A stretch of DNA of 64,000 bases from the NCBI GenBank assembly GCA_039989895.1, contig JBDXGY010000006.1, positions 310,001 through 374,000 of the forward strand. The letters are read 5' to 3'. Position 1 is the stretch's first letter. Each line of letters begins with the position of its first letter. Below are positions 22,278 to 31,331 of the stretch, in pieces. The notes under the pieces are model-generated. The model was not told where the DNA came from. It did no database searches and saw only the letters and a list, made by a program, of their open reading frames with translations. A program made the position numbers and the translations under genes. Origin of the DNA: Hyphomicrobiales bacterium (GTDB lineage: Bacteria > Pseudomonadota > Alphaproteobacteria > Rhizobiales > JACESI01).

Positions 22278-24191
22278 TCATATTCCCCATTTCACGTCGC
22301 GATCATTGGAAGCCATAAGGTTTTTATAACGTGCTATAGCCCATAGCGGGAAATAAGCCGCATAGCCGTGGTATTTCAAATAGAATACTTTTGGAAAACC
22401 CGTTCCCGACCAATATTTTTCTTTCCAGCGCGCGCCTTCTTTGGGGGCATGAGAGAGATAGGCGATACCGTTGCGAACACTGTTGTCTTCCGTTTCTCCG
22501 GCAGACATCAGCCCCATCAATGCCCATGCTGTTTGAGAGGCAGTGGATGCTTCGCGGTGGCCTTTGAGCTCAATATTATAGGTCTCGAGGCCTTCACCCC
22601 AGCCTCCGTCCTCGTTTTGTTGTTCTTTCAGCCAGGTAACCGCTTTTTGGATATAGGGCTGCTTCATATCTTCGCCAGCGCCCTTCAGTGCGACCAGTGC
22701 TGACCATGTGCCATAAATATAATTTGCGCCCCAACGACCAAACCATGAGCCGTCTTTTTCTTGCTCTTTTTTGATAAAGGCAACGCCCTTATTGATGGCT
22801 TTAGCATAGCGCACACGGTCCACCTGTGCCAAAGCACCGACGCAACGCGCGGTTACGTCAATCGTTGGCGGATCGAGCAGGGCGCCATGATCGGCAAAAG
22901 GAATATGGTTCAAATAATAATGTTCATTTTCCGGCTCAAAAGCTCCCCAACCACCAGAGGAGGATTGCATCCCCAAAACCCATTCGCAGCCCCGCTCAAT
23001 CGCTTCATTATAGTCTGGGCTGCCTTGCCTATTCATGGCAAGAATAACAACGGCTGTATCGTCCACATCGGGGTAATAGTCGTTTTCATATTGGAAGGCC
23101 CAGCCGCCGGGGCGTACATTGGGTCGACGCACGGCCCAGTCGCCTTTAACGTCGAGTATCTGACGGTCTTTCAACCAGTCAAGAGCCGCTTTTAGCTTGG
23201 GGTCATCTCTATCACCAGATTCCAAAATGGCGTGCGCTGCAAGGCATGTGTCCCATACAGGTGAAAGACATGGCTGATAGTATATCTGTTCGCCGCGATC
23301 AGTGAAGAGTTTTTCTACAGCTGCGCGCGCTGTTATCATGTCTGGATGATCTTCCGCATATCCTAGGGCGCGATAGGCCATCACCGTATTGGCAATCGCA
23401 GGATAAATAGCGCCTAAGCCATCATCACCATTGAGACGATTTGTAAAAAACGTAACGGCTTTATCTATTGCTTTTTGCTTGCCAACTTTAAGTGCACTTG
23501 GCTCGATCTTACGCAAGAATTTGTCGAGTTGTAAAAAGGCAGAGCCCCAAGGTGAACCAGTATGATTGACGTTATAAACTTTGTGTTCTTCAGGTGGCAG
23601 CACGAATAGCTCACTGATGTCTCGCCCTGTCGGATTATCCCCTTTTGCTTTCAAAGCAAAAAGCACAAGAAGAGGAACAAGAACGGTGCGCGCCCAATAA
23701 GACATTTTTGAAATGTGAAAGGGGGACCATGTTGGCTGCAACATCATTTGTACAGGCATGACAGGAACAGCACGCCATGGCACTTGTTCAAAGAGAGCCA
23801 TTGCAATACGGGTGAATACATTAGCCGTGGCAGCGCCGCCTTGATCTAAAATCCATTCGCGGGCGCGGGTCATGTGCTCGCTATCAATGTCATCGCCAAT
23901 AAGCTTCAACGCCCAATAGGCTTTGACACTGGCAGATACATTGCCGATGCCGCCATGAAAGAGCGGCCATGACCCATCTTCATTTTGTAATGCGCGGACA
24001 TATCGCCCGATTTTCTCTTCACGCGGGGCATCAATTTCACCAAGGAAATGACGTAACAAAACATATTCCGATGGAATGGTGGTGTCGGCCTCAAGCTCAA
24101 ATACAAAATGCCCGTCGCTTTGTTGTTCAGCCATCAATGCGGAGCGCTGGGTTGAAACAACCGCGTCAACATCTTTAATATGTATTGTCAT
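22278..24191 (-). CDS. shc: Squalene-hopene cyclase
   Basis: A monotopic membrane enzyme cyclising squalene to hopene, the first committed hopanoid step. The catalytic acid motif DVDDTA is visible near residue 375, and several QW repeats (for example QNEDGSWPLF, QSSSGGWGAF, QEKDGSWFGRWG, QNEDGGWGEG) are present. The length of 637 residues is normal. I start it at the ATG with AAGG upstream; a GTG six codons earlier is possible. It stands alone, without other hopanoid genes (hpn, squalene synthase) in view. Confidence 0.93.
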   Translation of the reverse strand: MTIHIKDVDAVVSTQRSALMAEQQSDGHFVFELEADTTIPSEYVLLRHFLGEIDAPREEKIGRYVRALQNEDGSWPLFHGGIGNVSASVKAYWALKLIGDDIDSEHMTRAREWILDQGGAATANVFTRIAMALFEQVPWRAVPVMPVQMMLQPTWSPFHISKMSYWARTVLVPLLVLFALKAKGDNPTGRDISELFVLPPEEHKVYNVNHTGSPWGSAFLQLDKFLRKIEPSALKVGKQKAIDKAVTFFTNRLNGDDGLGAIYPAIANTVMAYRALGYAEDHPDMITARAAVEKLFTDRGEQIYYQPCLSPVWDTCLAAHAILESGDRDDPKLKAALDWLKDRQILDVKGDWAVRRPNVRPGGWAFQYENDYYPDVDDTAVVILAMNRQGSPDYNEAIERGCEWVLGMQSSSGGWGAFEPENEHYYLNHIPFADHGALLDPPTIDVTARCVGALAQVDRVRYAKAINKGVAFIKKEQEKDGSWFGRWGANYIYGTWSALVALKGAGEDMKQPYIQKAVTWLKEQQNEDGGWGEGLETYNIELKGHREASTASQTAWALMGLMSAGETEDNSVRNGIAYLSHAPKEGARWKEKYWSGTGFPKVFYLKYHGYAAYFPLWAIARYKNLMASNDRDVKWGI

Positions 24192-24368
24192 ATTCGAACC
24201 TTGGGCCACTCATAATTCTAGGATAAATTATTCCGCGCACAGGCTGCAATATAGGCACTAGGCTTAAATCGCAAGCTGTAGGGGCAATTATTACTTAATT
24301 TTGCTTATGCGGTCAAAAAAAGTGCGGTGCAATCTCTTTTGTGAATCTTCACTATCTATTGAAAGTAT

Positions 24369-25037
24369 TTAACCTGTCTTGAGTTCGGCTTCATTTTCAT
24401 AGGCAACCAGAAGGTCATTGAATTTTTCGCCTTGAATCAAAATATGATTGCGCAGCAATCGCCCAGCTAAATCGCCATCACCGCTTGCAATAGCATTTCG
24501 GATGGCGGTGTGTTCATCCATTGATTGCGCTAGTCTGCCGCGCGCTTGCAATTGCATACGACGAATAGGGTGGAGGCGCCGATAGAGTTTTTTGGCTTCG
24601 CTTATCAAAAAAGAACTGCCGCTGGCTTCATAAATCAAATGGTGAAAGCGCTCGTTTTGCTGATAATAAAGCGCTTGATCTTGGGCGCGCTGTGCCTGGG
24701 CGCATGCTAGGCAGACATGATTTAAAGAGGTCATTTGTTTATCTGTTATGCGCTTTGCTGCAAGTTTTGCGGCTAAACTTTCAAGTTCTCCCATAACTTC
24801 AAACATTTCAACAATTTCGCGAATGCTGGGAAACCTGACAAAAGCGCCACGATTAGGGATCAGATCAACAAGGCCAGAAGCCGCAAGCATACGCAGAGCT
24901 TCACGGACAGGCGTACGCGATACTGCGTGTTTTTCAGAAAGGCGCACCTCATCAAGCCGATCACCATTTGAAAATTCCCCAAGAAGGATGGCCTCTTCAA
25001 GGTAGTCTTTAATGATGTCGGCACTGCGTTTTGTCAT
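24369..25037 (-). CDS. GntR/FCD regulator, MatR-like
   Basis: A 222-residue transcription factor with an N-terminal winged helix (LSEKHAVSRTPVREALRMLAA) and a C-terminal FCD ligand-binding domain. It is divergent from the TRAP transporter and malonyl-CoA synthetase genes. A perfect 12-bp palindrome with GTATAC at its centre lies in the gap; as I recall, the rhizobial malonate regulator MatR uses the same TTGTATACA core. It is probably a malonate-responsive repressor of the neighbouring operon and perhaps of itself. Confidence 0.82.
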   Translation of the reverse strand: MTKRSADIIKDYLEEAILLGEFSNGDRLDEVRLSEKHAVSRTPVREALRMLAASGLVDLIPNRGAFVRFPSIREIVEMFEVMGELESLAAKLAAKRITDKQMTSLNHVCLACAQAQRAQDQALYYQQNERFHHLIYEASGSSFLISEAKKLYRRLHPIRRMQLQARGRLAQSMDEHTAIRNAIASGDGDLAGRLLRNHILIQGEKFNDLLVAYENEAELKTG

Positions 25038-25079
25038 GTAATAATGCTAGCGTGAAATTTTGCATATCACAATACAAAA

Positions 25080-25091
25080 ATTGTATACAAT
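25080..25091. promoter_or_regulatory. Operator palindrome ATTGTATACAAT
   Basis: A perfect 12-bp palindrome in the 150-bp divergent gap, ending 4 bp before the TTGACA of the transporter promoter. It is the expected binding site for the adjacent GntR/FCD regulator. Confidence 0.75.
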
Positions 25092-25095
25092 GTTC

Positions 25096-25124
25096 TTGAC
25101 ATTACTTGAAATCTAAGGTGATCT
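25096..25124 (+). promoter_or_regulatory. Probable promoter of the TRAP-matB operon
   Basis: TTGACA (25096-25101), 17-bp spacer and a weak TGATCT -10 element (25119-25124). The operator centre would lie about 46 bp upstream of the predicted start. Confidence 0.5.
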
Positions 25125-25187
25125 ATCACTTCGTCCGGCAGGAGGAATGCTGGAAATCTATGGTGTCTCTCTGGGAGGAAAAAGCAC

Positions 25188-26177
25188 ATGAATAAATTTT
25201 TGAAAACGGCAACAGCTGGTCTCGCAATCACTATTGGTATGGCAGGCTTTGCATCAGCTGCCGAACTGAGATTGTCACACCAATGGTCAACATCTGATGT
25301 TCGCCATAAAGTGGCAGAGATTGTGGCCAAAGAAGTAGCTGCGGCCAATGTTGATCTTGATATCAAGATTTTTCCATCTAAATCACTCTTCAAACCACGT
25401 GAGCAATATAAGCCTTTGAGCCGTGGTCAATTGGATATGACAGTTTTCCCACTTGCTTATGCAGCTGGTCAACGACCTGAATACAATCTGACATTAATGC
25501 CTGGTATGGTGAAAAATCACGATCATGCAGCGCGTTTGAATAAATCTGATTTCATGGGTGATATCGAAAAAATCATGGCAGAAGATGACACGATGGTGTT
25601 GGTGCATGGTTATCTTGCGGGTGGTTTTGTTGGAAAAGACCGCTGTATCACATCACCGGATCACGTGAAGGGTCTACAAACCCGCGCCGCCGGTAAATCG
25701 TTTGAACAAATGTTGGCTGCAGCCGGTGCCTCAATTGCATCTATGGCGTCATCCGAAATTTATAACGCTATGCAAACAGGTGTCCTTCAAGCGGCTAATA
25801 CATCGTCATCGTCTTTCGTATCTTACCGTATTTACGAGCAGGCAAAATGCTATACACCAGCTGGTGATGTCGCGCTTTGGTTCATGTATCAGCCATTGAT
25901 GATGAATAAATCGAAGTTTGAAAGCCTGACATCTGAGCAGCAGGCTGCGATTAAAGCCGGTGCTGCTAAAGCTGAAGCTTTCTATCTTGAAGAAGCAAAA
26001 AAACAGGATGCAGCATCAGTTGCAGCCTATAAAGAAGCAGGTGTTGAAATTGCTCATATGAAACCTGCTGAGTTTGATGCTTGGCGAGCAATTGCCAAGG
26101 CATCTTCTTACAAAAACTTTGCTGAAAAAGTTCCTGGCGGACAGGCATTGCTCGATAAAGCACTTGCGGTCGAGTAA
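25188..26177 (+). CDS. dctP: TRAP transporter substrate-binding protein (DctP)
   Basis: A 329-residue periplasmic solute receptor with a 24-residue signal peptide ending ASA, and the DctP-type mature start ELRLSHQWSTSDVRHK. The late segment QTRAAGKSFEQMLAAAGA carries the conserved Arg that binds a substrate carboxylate. A GGGAGG ribosome site precedes the ATG. Two Cys (DRCIT, AKCYT) may form a disulfide. With matB downstream and a MatR-like regulator upstream, malonate or a related dicarboxylate is the likely ligand; this is inferred. Confidence 0.87.
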   Translation: MNKFLKTATAGLAITIGMAGFASAAELRLSHQWSTSDVRHKVAEIVAKEVAAANVDLDIKIFPSKSLFKPREQYKPLSRGQLDMTVFPLAYAAGQRPEYNLTLMPGMVKNHDHAARLNKSDFMGDIEKIMAEDDTMVLVHGYLAGGFVGKDRCITSPDHVKGLQTRAAGKSFEQMLAAAGASIASMASSEIYNAMQTGVLQAANTSSSSFVSYRIYEQAKCYTPAGDVALWFMYQPLMMNKSKFESLTSEQQAAIKAGAAKAEAFYLEEAKKQDAASVAAYKEAGVEIAHMKPAEFDAWRAIAKASSYKNFAEKVPGGQALLDKALAVE

Positions 26178-26185
26178 AACATTAC

Positions 26186-26215
26186 AGCAGGAGGAAGGAA
26201 CTCCTTTCTCCTGCT
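26186..26215 (+). terminator. Intra-operon hairpin between dctP and dctQ
   Basis: A 13-bp stem, AGCAGGAGGAAGG pairing with CCTTTCTCCTGCT (one G-U pair), with an AACT loop. It is followed at some distance by a T-run. It probably reduces read-through or stabilises the dctP message so that the binding protein exceeds the permease. Confidence 0.7.
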
Positions 26216-26255
26216 ATTTTCCATTTTTTCAGAAATACATTTCCCGAGCTTCTGC

Positions 26256-26813
26256 ATGGCAACGAAATTAAATGTTACGGCTGCTGAGACAGGCGGCAAT
26301 CCTTTTTTGCGTGGTGTCGCGTTCTTATCTTCAATGTGTGGCGTGGCGGCAGCCTTTATGATTTTATCTGCCGTTATGATCACGTGTCAGATGATATTTG
26401 TCCGATTCATTCTCAATCATTCTACGATCTGGCAGACAGAAATGGTGGTCTATCTGATGGTAGGGGCAACCTTGATCGGTCTACCCTATGTGCAGCGTCT
26501 GCGAGGTCATGTGAATGTTGATCTCATCCCGCTGATGTTGCCACAAGCTTTGCGGAAATTTTTGGCTATAGTAACCCTTTCCGCAACCATCATCACCATG
26601 CTCATTATGCTGATATATGGCTTTGAATTATGGCACATTGCATTTCAACGTGGGTGGACATCCGACACGGTTTGGGGTGTCAGGCTTGCAATACCATATA
26701 TAGCAATGCCCATTGGATTTGGTTTATTCATCTTACAGCTTATTGCTGATCTTTTTGCAGTTGTTATGAATATAGATAAACCTTTCGGCCTTGAAACAGG
26801 CGAGGCGGAATAA
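26256..26813 (+). CDS. dctQ: TRAP transporter small permease (DctQ)
   Basis: A 185-residue inner-membrane protein with four helices in the DctQ arrangement. The conserved motif WQTEMVVYLMVGATLIG (Trp-Gln/Thr-Glu in helix 2) and the stretch RGHVNVDLI are typical. No good ribosome site precedes the ATG, so it depends on read-through past the hairpin. Its stop overlaps the dctM start by one base (TAATG). Confidence 0.85.
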   Translation: MATKLNVTAAETGGNPFLRGVAFLSSMCGVAAAFMILSAVMITCQMIFVRFILNHSTIWQTEMVVYLMVGATLIGLPYVQRLRGHVNVDLIPLMLPQALRKFLAIVTLSATIITMLIMLIYGFELWHIAFQRGWTSDTVWGVRLAIPYIAMPIGFGLFILQLIADLFAVVMNIDKPFGLETGEAE

Positions 26814-28129
26814 TGGATCCTATTACACTTGGTCTTATTGTTGCTCTGGCAACAATTATTGTTCTTTTTTCCGGCGTATCGGTTGCCAGCGGATTGCTGA
26901 TCGTCGCTGGTGTTTTTTTGATTATCTTCGATGGTGCGCGATCGCTTGAGCTGATGCCTGAAATCTTTTTCGGCAAACTTGATAATTTCGCGCTTTTATC
27001 GATTCCTATGTTTATCATCATGGGGGCTGCTATCTCGTCAACGCGAGCGGGCGCTGACCTTTATGAAGCGCTGGATCGTTGGCTCACGAAAGTACCTGGA
27101 GGCTTGGTGATTTCAAATTTGGGCGCCTGTGCATTGTTTGCTGCGATGTCTGGTTCATCACCAGCCACATGCGCCGCTATCGGTAAAATGGGCATCCCTG
27201 AAATGCGCAAGCGCGGCTACCCAGATGGTGTTGCAGCCGGCTCAATCGCGGCAGGTGGCACATTGGGCATTTTGATCCCGCCTTCGGTGACAATGATTGT
27301 CTATGGTATTGCTACAGAGACATCGATCGGACGTTTATTCCTAGCTGGCGTCATTCCGGGTATTTTGCTTGTGAGCCTGTTTATGGCTTGGTCGCTTTAT
27401 TCCACATGGAAGTCGGGTGCGGGTGACGCGCTTGGCGGGCGGAGCTTTTCATGGCGCGAACGCTTTGAAATCATGCCACGTGTTTTGCCGTTTATACTCA
27501 TCATCTTCGGGGTTCTCTATGCCATGTATGGTGGTGTCGCAACGCCTTCAGAAACGGCCGCAGTCGGGGCGCTTTTGTGTATGATGATTGCCGTCATCAT
27601 CTACAAGCTATGGAACCCGCAGGACCTTTGGGTGGTCTTGCGCGATTCAACCCGTGAAAGTGTGATGATCCTCTTCATCATCGCGGCAGCCGGTGTTTTT
27701 TCATATATGCTTTCAAGTCTATTTATCACTCAGTCGATAGCTGAATGGATTGGTGGGCTGGAGGTTAACCGCTGGGTCTTGATGGGTGCAATCAATGTGT
27801 TCCTGCTTGTGGCTGGTTTCTTTTTGCCGCCGGTCGCTGTCATCTTGATGGCGGCTCCAATATTGCTGCCTATTGTCACCACAGCGGGCTTTGACCCTTA
27901 TTGGTTTGCGGTCATACTGACAATAAATATGGAAATTGGGCTTATCTCTCCGCCTGTGGGCTTGAACCTTTATGTGATAAATGGCATTGCGCCGGATATA
28001 TCCCTCAAAACCATCTTGTTGGGGTCTTTGCCTTATGTGGCTTGTATGGTGATTGCTATTATTTTGCTTTGTTTGGCTCCAGATTTAGCAACATGGCTAC
28101 CTGACACTGTGATGGGCCCAGCAACGTAA
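26813..28129 (+). CDS. dctM: TRAP transporter large permease (DctM)
   Basis: A 438-residue, multi-helix sodium-coupled channel subunit. The conserved segments MSGSSPATCAAIGKMGIPEM and AAGGTLGILIPPSVTMIVYG are the DctM signatures, and ISPPVGLNLYVING is near the C-terminus. It works with dctP and dctQ. It lies 8 bp upstream of matB. Confidence 0.93.
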   Translation: MDPITLGLIVALATIIVLFSGVSVASGLLIVAGVFLIIFDGARSLELMPEIFFGKLDNFALLSIPMFIIMGAAISSTRAGADLYEALDRWLTKVPGGLVISNLGACALFAAMSGSSPATCAAIGKMGIPEMRKRGYPDGVAAGSIAAGGTLGILIPPSVTMIVYGIATETSIGRLFLAGVIPGILLVSLFMAWSLYSTWKSGAGDALGGRSFSWRERFEIMPRVLPFILIIFGVLYAMYGGVATPSETAAVGALLCMMIAVIIYKLWNPQDLWVVLRDSTRESVMILFIIAAAGVFSYMLSSLFITQSIAEWIGGLEVNRWVLMGAINVFLLVAGFFLPPVAVILMAAPILLPIVTTAGFDPYWFAVILTINMEIGLISPPVGLNLYVINGIAPDISLKTILLGSLPYVACMVIAIILLCLAPDLATWLPDTVMGPAT

Positions 28130-28137
28130 GAAGCAAA

Positions 28138-29670
28138 ATGACGAACACACTTTATGATGCACTTTTAAAACAAGGCCGCACAGCGACTTCACGCATCTTT
28201 GCGACGATGGAAGATGGGCGTTATTATACCTATGCCAGCGTGGATGATGTTGCGGGACGCTTTGCTCATCGTCTCGTCAATCTTGGCGTGGAACCGGGTG
28301 ACCGTGTCGCGGTGCAAGTTGATAAAAGCATAGAAGCCATGATGCTTTATTTGGCAACAGTGCGGGCAGGGGCAATCTTCCTGCCGCTGAATACCGCCTA
28401 TACTGCGAATGAACTGGACTATTTTTTGGGTGACGCGAAGCCCGCCCTTTTTGTCTGTCGTCCCCAGATGGCTGAAGCGTTAACACCGCTCACCAAAAAA
28501 CACGGTGCGAAACTTGAGACCATGGGCGTTTGGTCGTCGCCAGACATTGACGCGGGCAGCTTCTTTGAAAATGTGCCCGATGATGGCACTCCCTTTGAGA
28601 CAGTGGCGCGTGGCCCCGATGATTTGGCCGCGATCCTTTATACATCGGGCACAACAGGGCGCTCCAAAGGCGCGATGCTAAGCCATGATAATCTACTTTC
28701 AAATTCTGAAGTGCTGGTGGATTATTGGGGATTCACAAAAGACGATATCCTCCTACATGCCTTGCCGATTTATCACACGCATGGGCTTTTTGTCGCGACC
28801 AATACGACGATGCTTGCGGGCAGCTCTTTGATTTTTCAATCATCATTCAAAGTAGATGCCGTGCTTGAAGCCTTACCTAAGGCAACCGCAATGATGGGCG
28901 TGCCCACCTTCTACACGCGGCTTCTTGATGATGCGCGGTTCACACGTGAAAAGGCTGCTCACATGCGTCTTTTTGTCTCGGGTAGCGCCCCACTTCTGGC
29001 TGAAACACATGTGTCCTTTGAAGAGCGCACCGGTCATCGCATCTTAGAACGCTACGGCATGACGGAAACCAATATGAATACGTCCAACCCCTATGATGGG
29101 GAACGTCGTGCGGGCACCGTCGGCTTTCCATTGCCAGATGTTGAAATAAGAATATGCGAACCAGAAAGCGGCGCGCTGCTGCCTGATGGTGAAATTGGAG
29201 TGGTGGAAGTGCGTGGGCGCAATGTTTGCAAGGGCTATTGGCAGATGCCCGACAAGACCAAACAGGAATTTCGCGAGGACGGCTTTTTTATAACTGGCGA
29301 TTTGGGCGTCATAGATGAGCGCGGCTATCTCAGCATTGTTGGTCGCGGTAAAGACCTGATTATATCTGGTGGTTTTAATATCTACCCCAAGGAAGTTGAG
29401 CTTCTGATTGATGAATTGCCGGGCGTTCTTGAAAGCGCGGTCATCGGTGTGGCGCATAAGGACTTTGGGGAAGGTGTTGTTGCGGTTGTTGTGGCACAAA
29501 AAGGCGCAACGCTGGAAGAGGATGCTTTAAAAGAGGCCATGCAAGATCAAGTGGCGCGTTTTAAGCAGCCAAAGCGCTATTTTATAGTTGAAGCGCTACC
29601 GAGAAATACGATGGGTAAGGTACAGAAAAATATTTTGCGAGAGACCTATAAGGATGTCTTTTCGAGCTAA
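28138..29670 (+). CDS. matB: Malonyl-CoA synthetase (MatB-type acyl-CoA ligase)
   Basis: A 510-residue ANL-superfamily ligase making malonyl-CoA from malonate, CoA and ATP. The P-loop YTSGTTGRSKGAMLSH, the A5 motif RYGMTETNMN, the A8 hinge GRGKDLIISGGFNIYPKE and the C-terminal catalytic Lys in PRNTMGKVQKN are all visible. The RYGMTE variant fits malonate/methylmalonate enzymes. It is the last gene of the TRAP operon. No malonyl-CoA decarboxylase (matA) is nearby, so malonyl-CoA could feed fatty acid synthesis or a decarboxylase encoded elsewhere. Confidence 0.85.
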   Translation: MTNTLYDALLKQGRTATSRIFATMEDGRYYTYASVDDVAGRFAHRLVNLGVEPGDRVAVQVDKSIEAMMLYLATVRAGAIFLPLNTAYTANELDYFLGDAKPALFVCRPQMAEALTPLTKKHGAKLETMGVWSSPDIDAGSFFENVPDDGTPFETVARGPDDLAAILYTSGTTGRSKGAMLSHDNLLSNSEVLVDYWGFTKDDILLHALPIYHTHGLFVATNTTMLAGSSLIFQSSFKVDAVLEALPKATAMMGVPTFYTRLLDDARFTREKAAHMRLFVSGSAPLLAETHVSFEERTGHRILERYGMTETNMNTSNPYDGERRAGTVGFPLPDVEIRICEPESGALLPDGEIGVVEVRGRNVCKGYWQMPDKTKQEFREDGFFITGDLGVIDERGYLSIVGRGKDLIISGGFNIYPKEVELLIDELPGVLESAVIGVAHKDFGEGVVAVVVAQKGATLEEDALKEAMQDQVARFKQPKRYFIVEALPRNTMGKVQKNILRETYKDVFSS

Positions 29671-29814
29671 CATCAACCATACAAACCACTGCATTTGATC
29701 ATTTCAAAATATATTTGTAACGAAAACGTAATCAGAGGTTCCTTTTAAATTATGTGAGTTGCCCTAGGTTATTAATAACGGGGCTTATTTTGACGCATAA
29801 GTTGGGAGATGAAA

Positions 29815-30153
29815 ATGATAAAGTTACTAGCAATAGCAGCAGTTCTAATGTCAGCGCAGGCGGTAGATGCGAAGAAGCTACACAAGGGAGGCTATAACCC
29901 CAATCCTGATGGTTTGTCATATGTCGACTTGGCAAAAGTTAATTGTGATGAGCTGATCGGAATCGCAAAAAAGAAAAATGTGGTTGTGGTTTCAGGAAAT
30001 GTTCTGGTTGCGGCTGATGGAACGCGCTGCTCAACGATTTACGATATTCGTTATGATTATTTTGAATCACATGGAAGAAGCGTAAACACGAAAAATGGCC
30101 GTTGTAGAATATGGTCTTGTACGGGTGTAATAGACGGCGGTGGCCGTGGCTAG
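29815..30153 (+). CDS. Small secreted protein, unknown
   Basis: An unrecognised 112-residue protein with a signal peptide of about 20 residues (MIKLLAIAAVLMSAQAVDA). The mature part has four Cys (NCDEL, RCSTI, RCRIW, SCTGV) that could form two disulfides, and a Gly-rich end. GGGAG 6 nt upstream supports the second ATG. It is a monocistronic gene followed by a terminator. Confidence 0.6.
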   Translation: MIKLLAIAAVLMSAQAVDAKKLHKGGYNPNPDGLSYVDLAKVNCDELIGIAKKKNVVVVSGNVLVAADGTRCSTIYDIRYDYFESHGRSVNTKNGRCRIWSCTGVIDGGGRG

Positions 30154-30200
30154 GGGATAGCCCCTAAGATGCAGCCCAATATCGATGAATATTATAGTCG

Positions 30201-30219
30201 GCCGCCCTTCATGGGCGGC
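30201..30219 (+). terminator. GC-rich terminator-like hairpin
   Basis: GCCGCCC-TTCAT-GGGCGGC, a perfect 7-bp stem followed by TGTTTG, between a small secreted protein gene and the convergent LysR gene. Confidence 0.65.
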
Positions 30220-30264
30220 TGTTTGATTTGCAAAGATCACAGTATAACGGCATGCTTTTGCTCG

Positions 30265-31167
30265 TCAGCTACCTTCATTTATTTCCTCTATTTGCCGTAA
30301 TTTTTGGCGCATGCGCTCGACAAAAAATTCAACCGTGCGCTTCACGCGTAAAATACCCGACATATCCTGATGCTGGAGCATATAAAAAGAACGCCTGAAA
30401 TGAATATCCTGTTGTAAAATGGGTCTCAATTCAGGATGGTCGACGGCAAGAAATTTTGGCAAAATACACACGCCAGCACCCGATAGAGCCCATTTGGTTT
30501 GTAACAAAAGGCTGGAACTCGTTAGATGCGGTGTAATGTGAGGCGATATTTCAGGGATATAATGCAGGGCGTCATCATGGATAAGGTCTGGTATATAACC
30601 AATCCCGCGTATGCGCTTTAAATTTTCAATGTTTGTTATTTCGCCAAAGCGTTCCGTCGCTTTGTCAGTGGTATACATATAAAGGCTATAGTCCGCGACT
30701 TTTTGAATTCTCAGCCGCCCGCTTTGCGGTGGTGTGATGGTGATCGCGATATCTGCCTCGCGTTTTGAAAGGCTGAAGACGCGCGGCATGGCAATAAGCT
30801 GTAGTTCCGCTTTTGGGTATTCCTCACAAAAATCAACTGCAATATCGCTGAGCACATAGTTTGAAATACCTTCAGGCGCGCCGATACGGATGGCGCCTTG
30901 TATGCCGTTTGTTTCATCGACAATTTGGTCGCTAATTTGAAGTGCCGTGCTTTCCATGCCCTCGGCGAGAGGCACAAGACGCTTACCATCTACCGTCAAC
31001 GCATAGCCTTGTGGACTACGATCAAACAATCGCGTTTGCAGATCGGCCTCGAGTTGATCGATATGCCGTCCAACCGTCGAGGTGTCGAGGGACAAGTGCT
31101 TTCCCGCCGTTGAAAGACGGTTCAAACGTGCAACCGCTAAAAAAACGCGAACATGATCCCATTTCAT
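30265..31167 (-). CDS. LysR-family transcriptional regulator
   Basis: A 300-residue regulator with an N-terminal helix-turn-helix (FLAVARLNRLSTAGKHLSLD, then TVGRHIDQLEADLQTRLFDR) and a periplasmic-binding-protein-like effector domain. It is divergent from the valine-degradation genes and probably controls them, with a branched-chain acid intermediate as possible effector. Its N-terminal Lys/Trp-rich start (MKWDHVRVFL) is common in the family. Confidence 0.85.
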   Translation of the reverse strand: MKWDHVRVFLAVARLNRLSTAGKHLSLDTSTVGRHIDQLEADLQTRLFDRSPQGYALTVDGKRLVPLAEGMESTALQISDQIVDETNGIQGAIRIGAPEGISNYVLSDIAVDFCEEYPKAELQLIAMPRVFSLSKREADIAITITPPQSGRLRIQKVADYSLYMYTTDKATERFGEITNIENLKRIRGIGYIPDLIHDDALHYIPEISPHITPHLTSSSLLLQTKWALSGAGVCILPKFLAVDHPELRPILQQDIHFRRSFYMLQHQDMSGILRVKRTVEFFVERMRQKLRQIEEINEGS

Positions 31168-31216
31168 AGACGAAATGCCTCTAGATTGTATTTCTGGACT
31201 TTATCACACCACAGCA

Positions 31217-31253
31217 TTGCAGAAATGCAAAATCATTCTGTATACATTTGTAT
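31217..31253. promoter_or_regulatory. Candidate LysR-binding palindromes
   Basis: TTGCA-GAAA-TGCAA (31217-31230) and ATACA-TT-TGTAT (31242-31253) are two interrupted palindromes in the divergent gap between the LysR gene and the acyl-CoA dehydrogenase gene, about 24 bp apart centre to centre. Confidence 0.4.
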
Positions 31254-31331
31254 TTTTCAGCGCAATGATAAAGGTTAAGAACAGGCTGGGCCATGTCCTA
31301 GGTTTTAGTGTGCATTTGGGAGAGATGCCTG

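Noticed and set aside
22368-23195. Plus-strand ORFs within shc
   Set aside because: They are antisense shadows of a strongly conserved enzyme, without ribosome sites.
24190-24205. tRNA T-loop-like sequence on the minus strand
   Set aside because: GGTTCGAAT is part of the shc start region; no acceptor or anticodon stems surround it.
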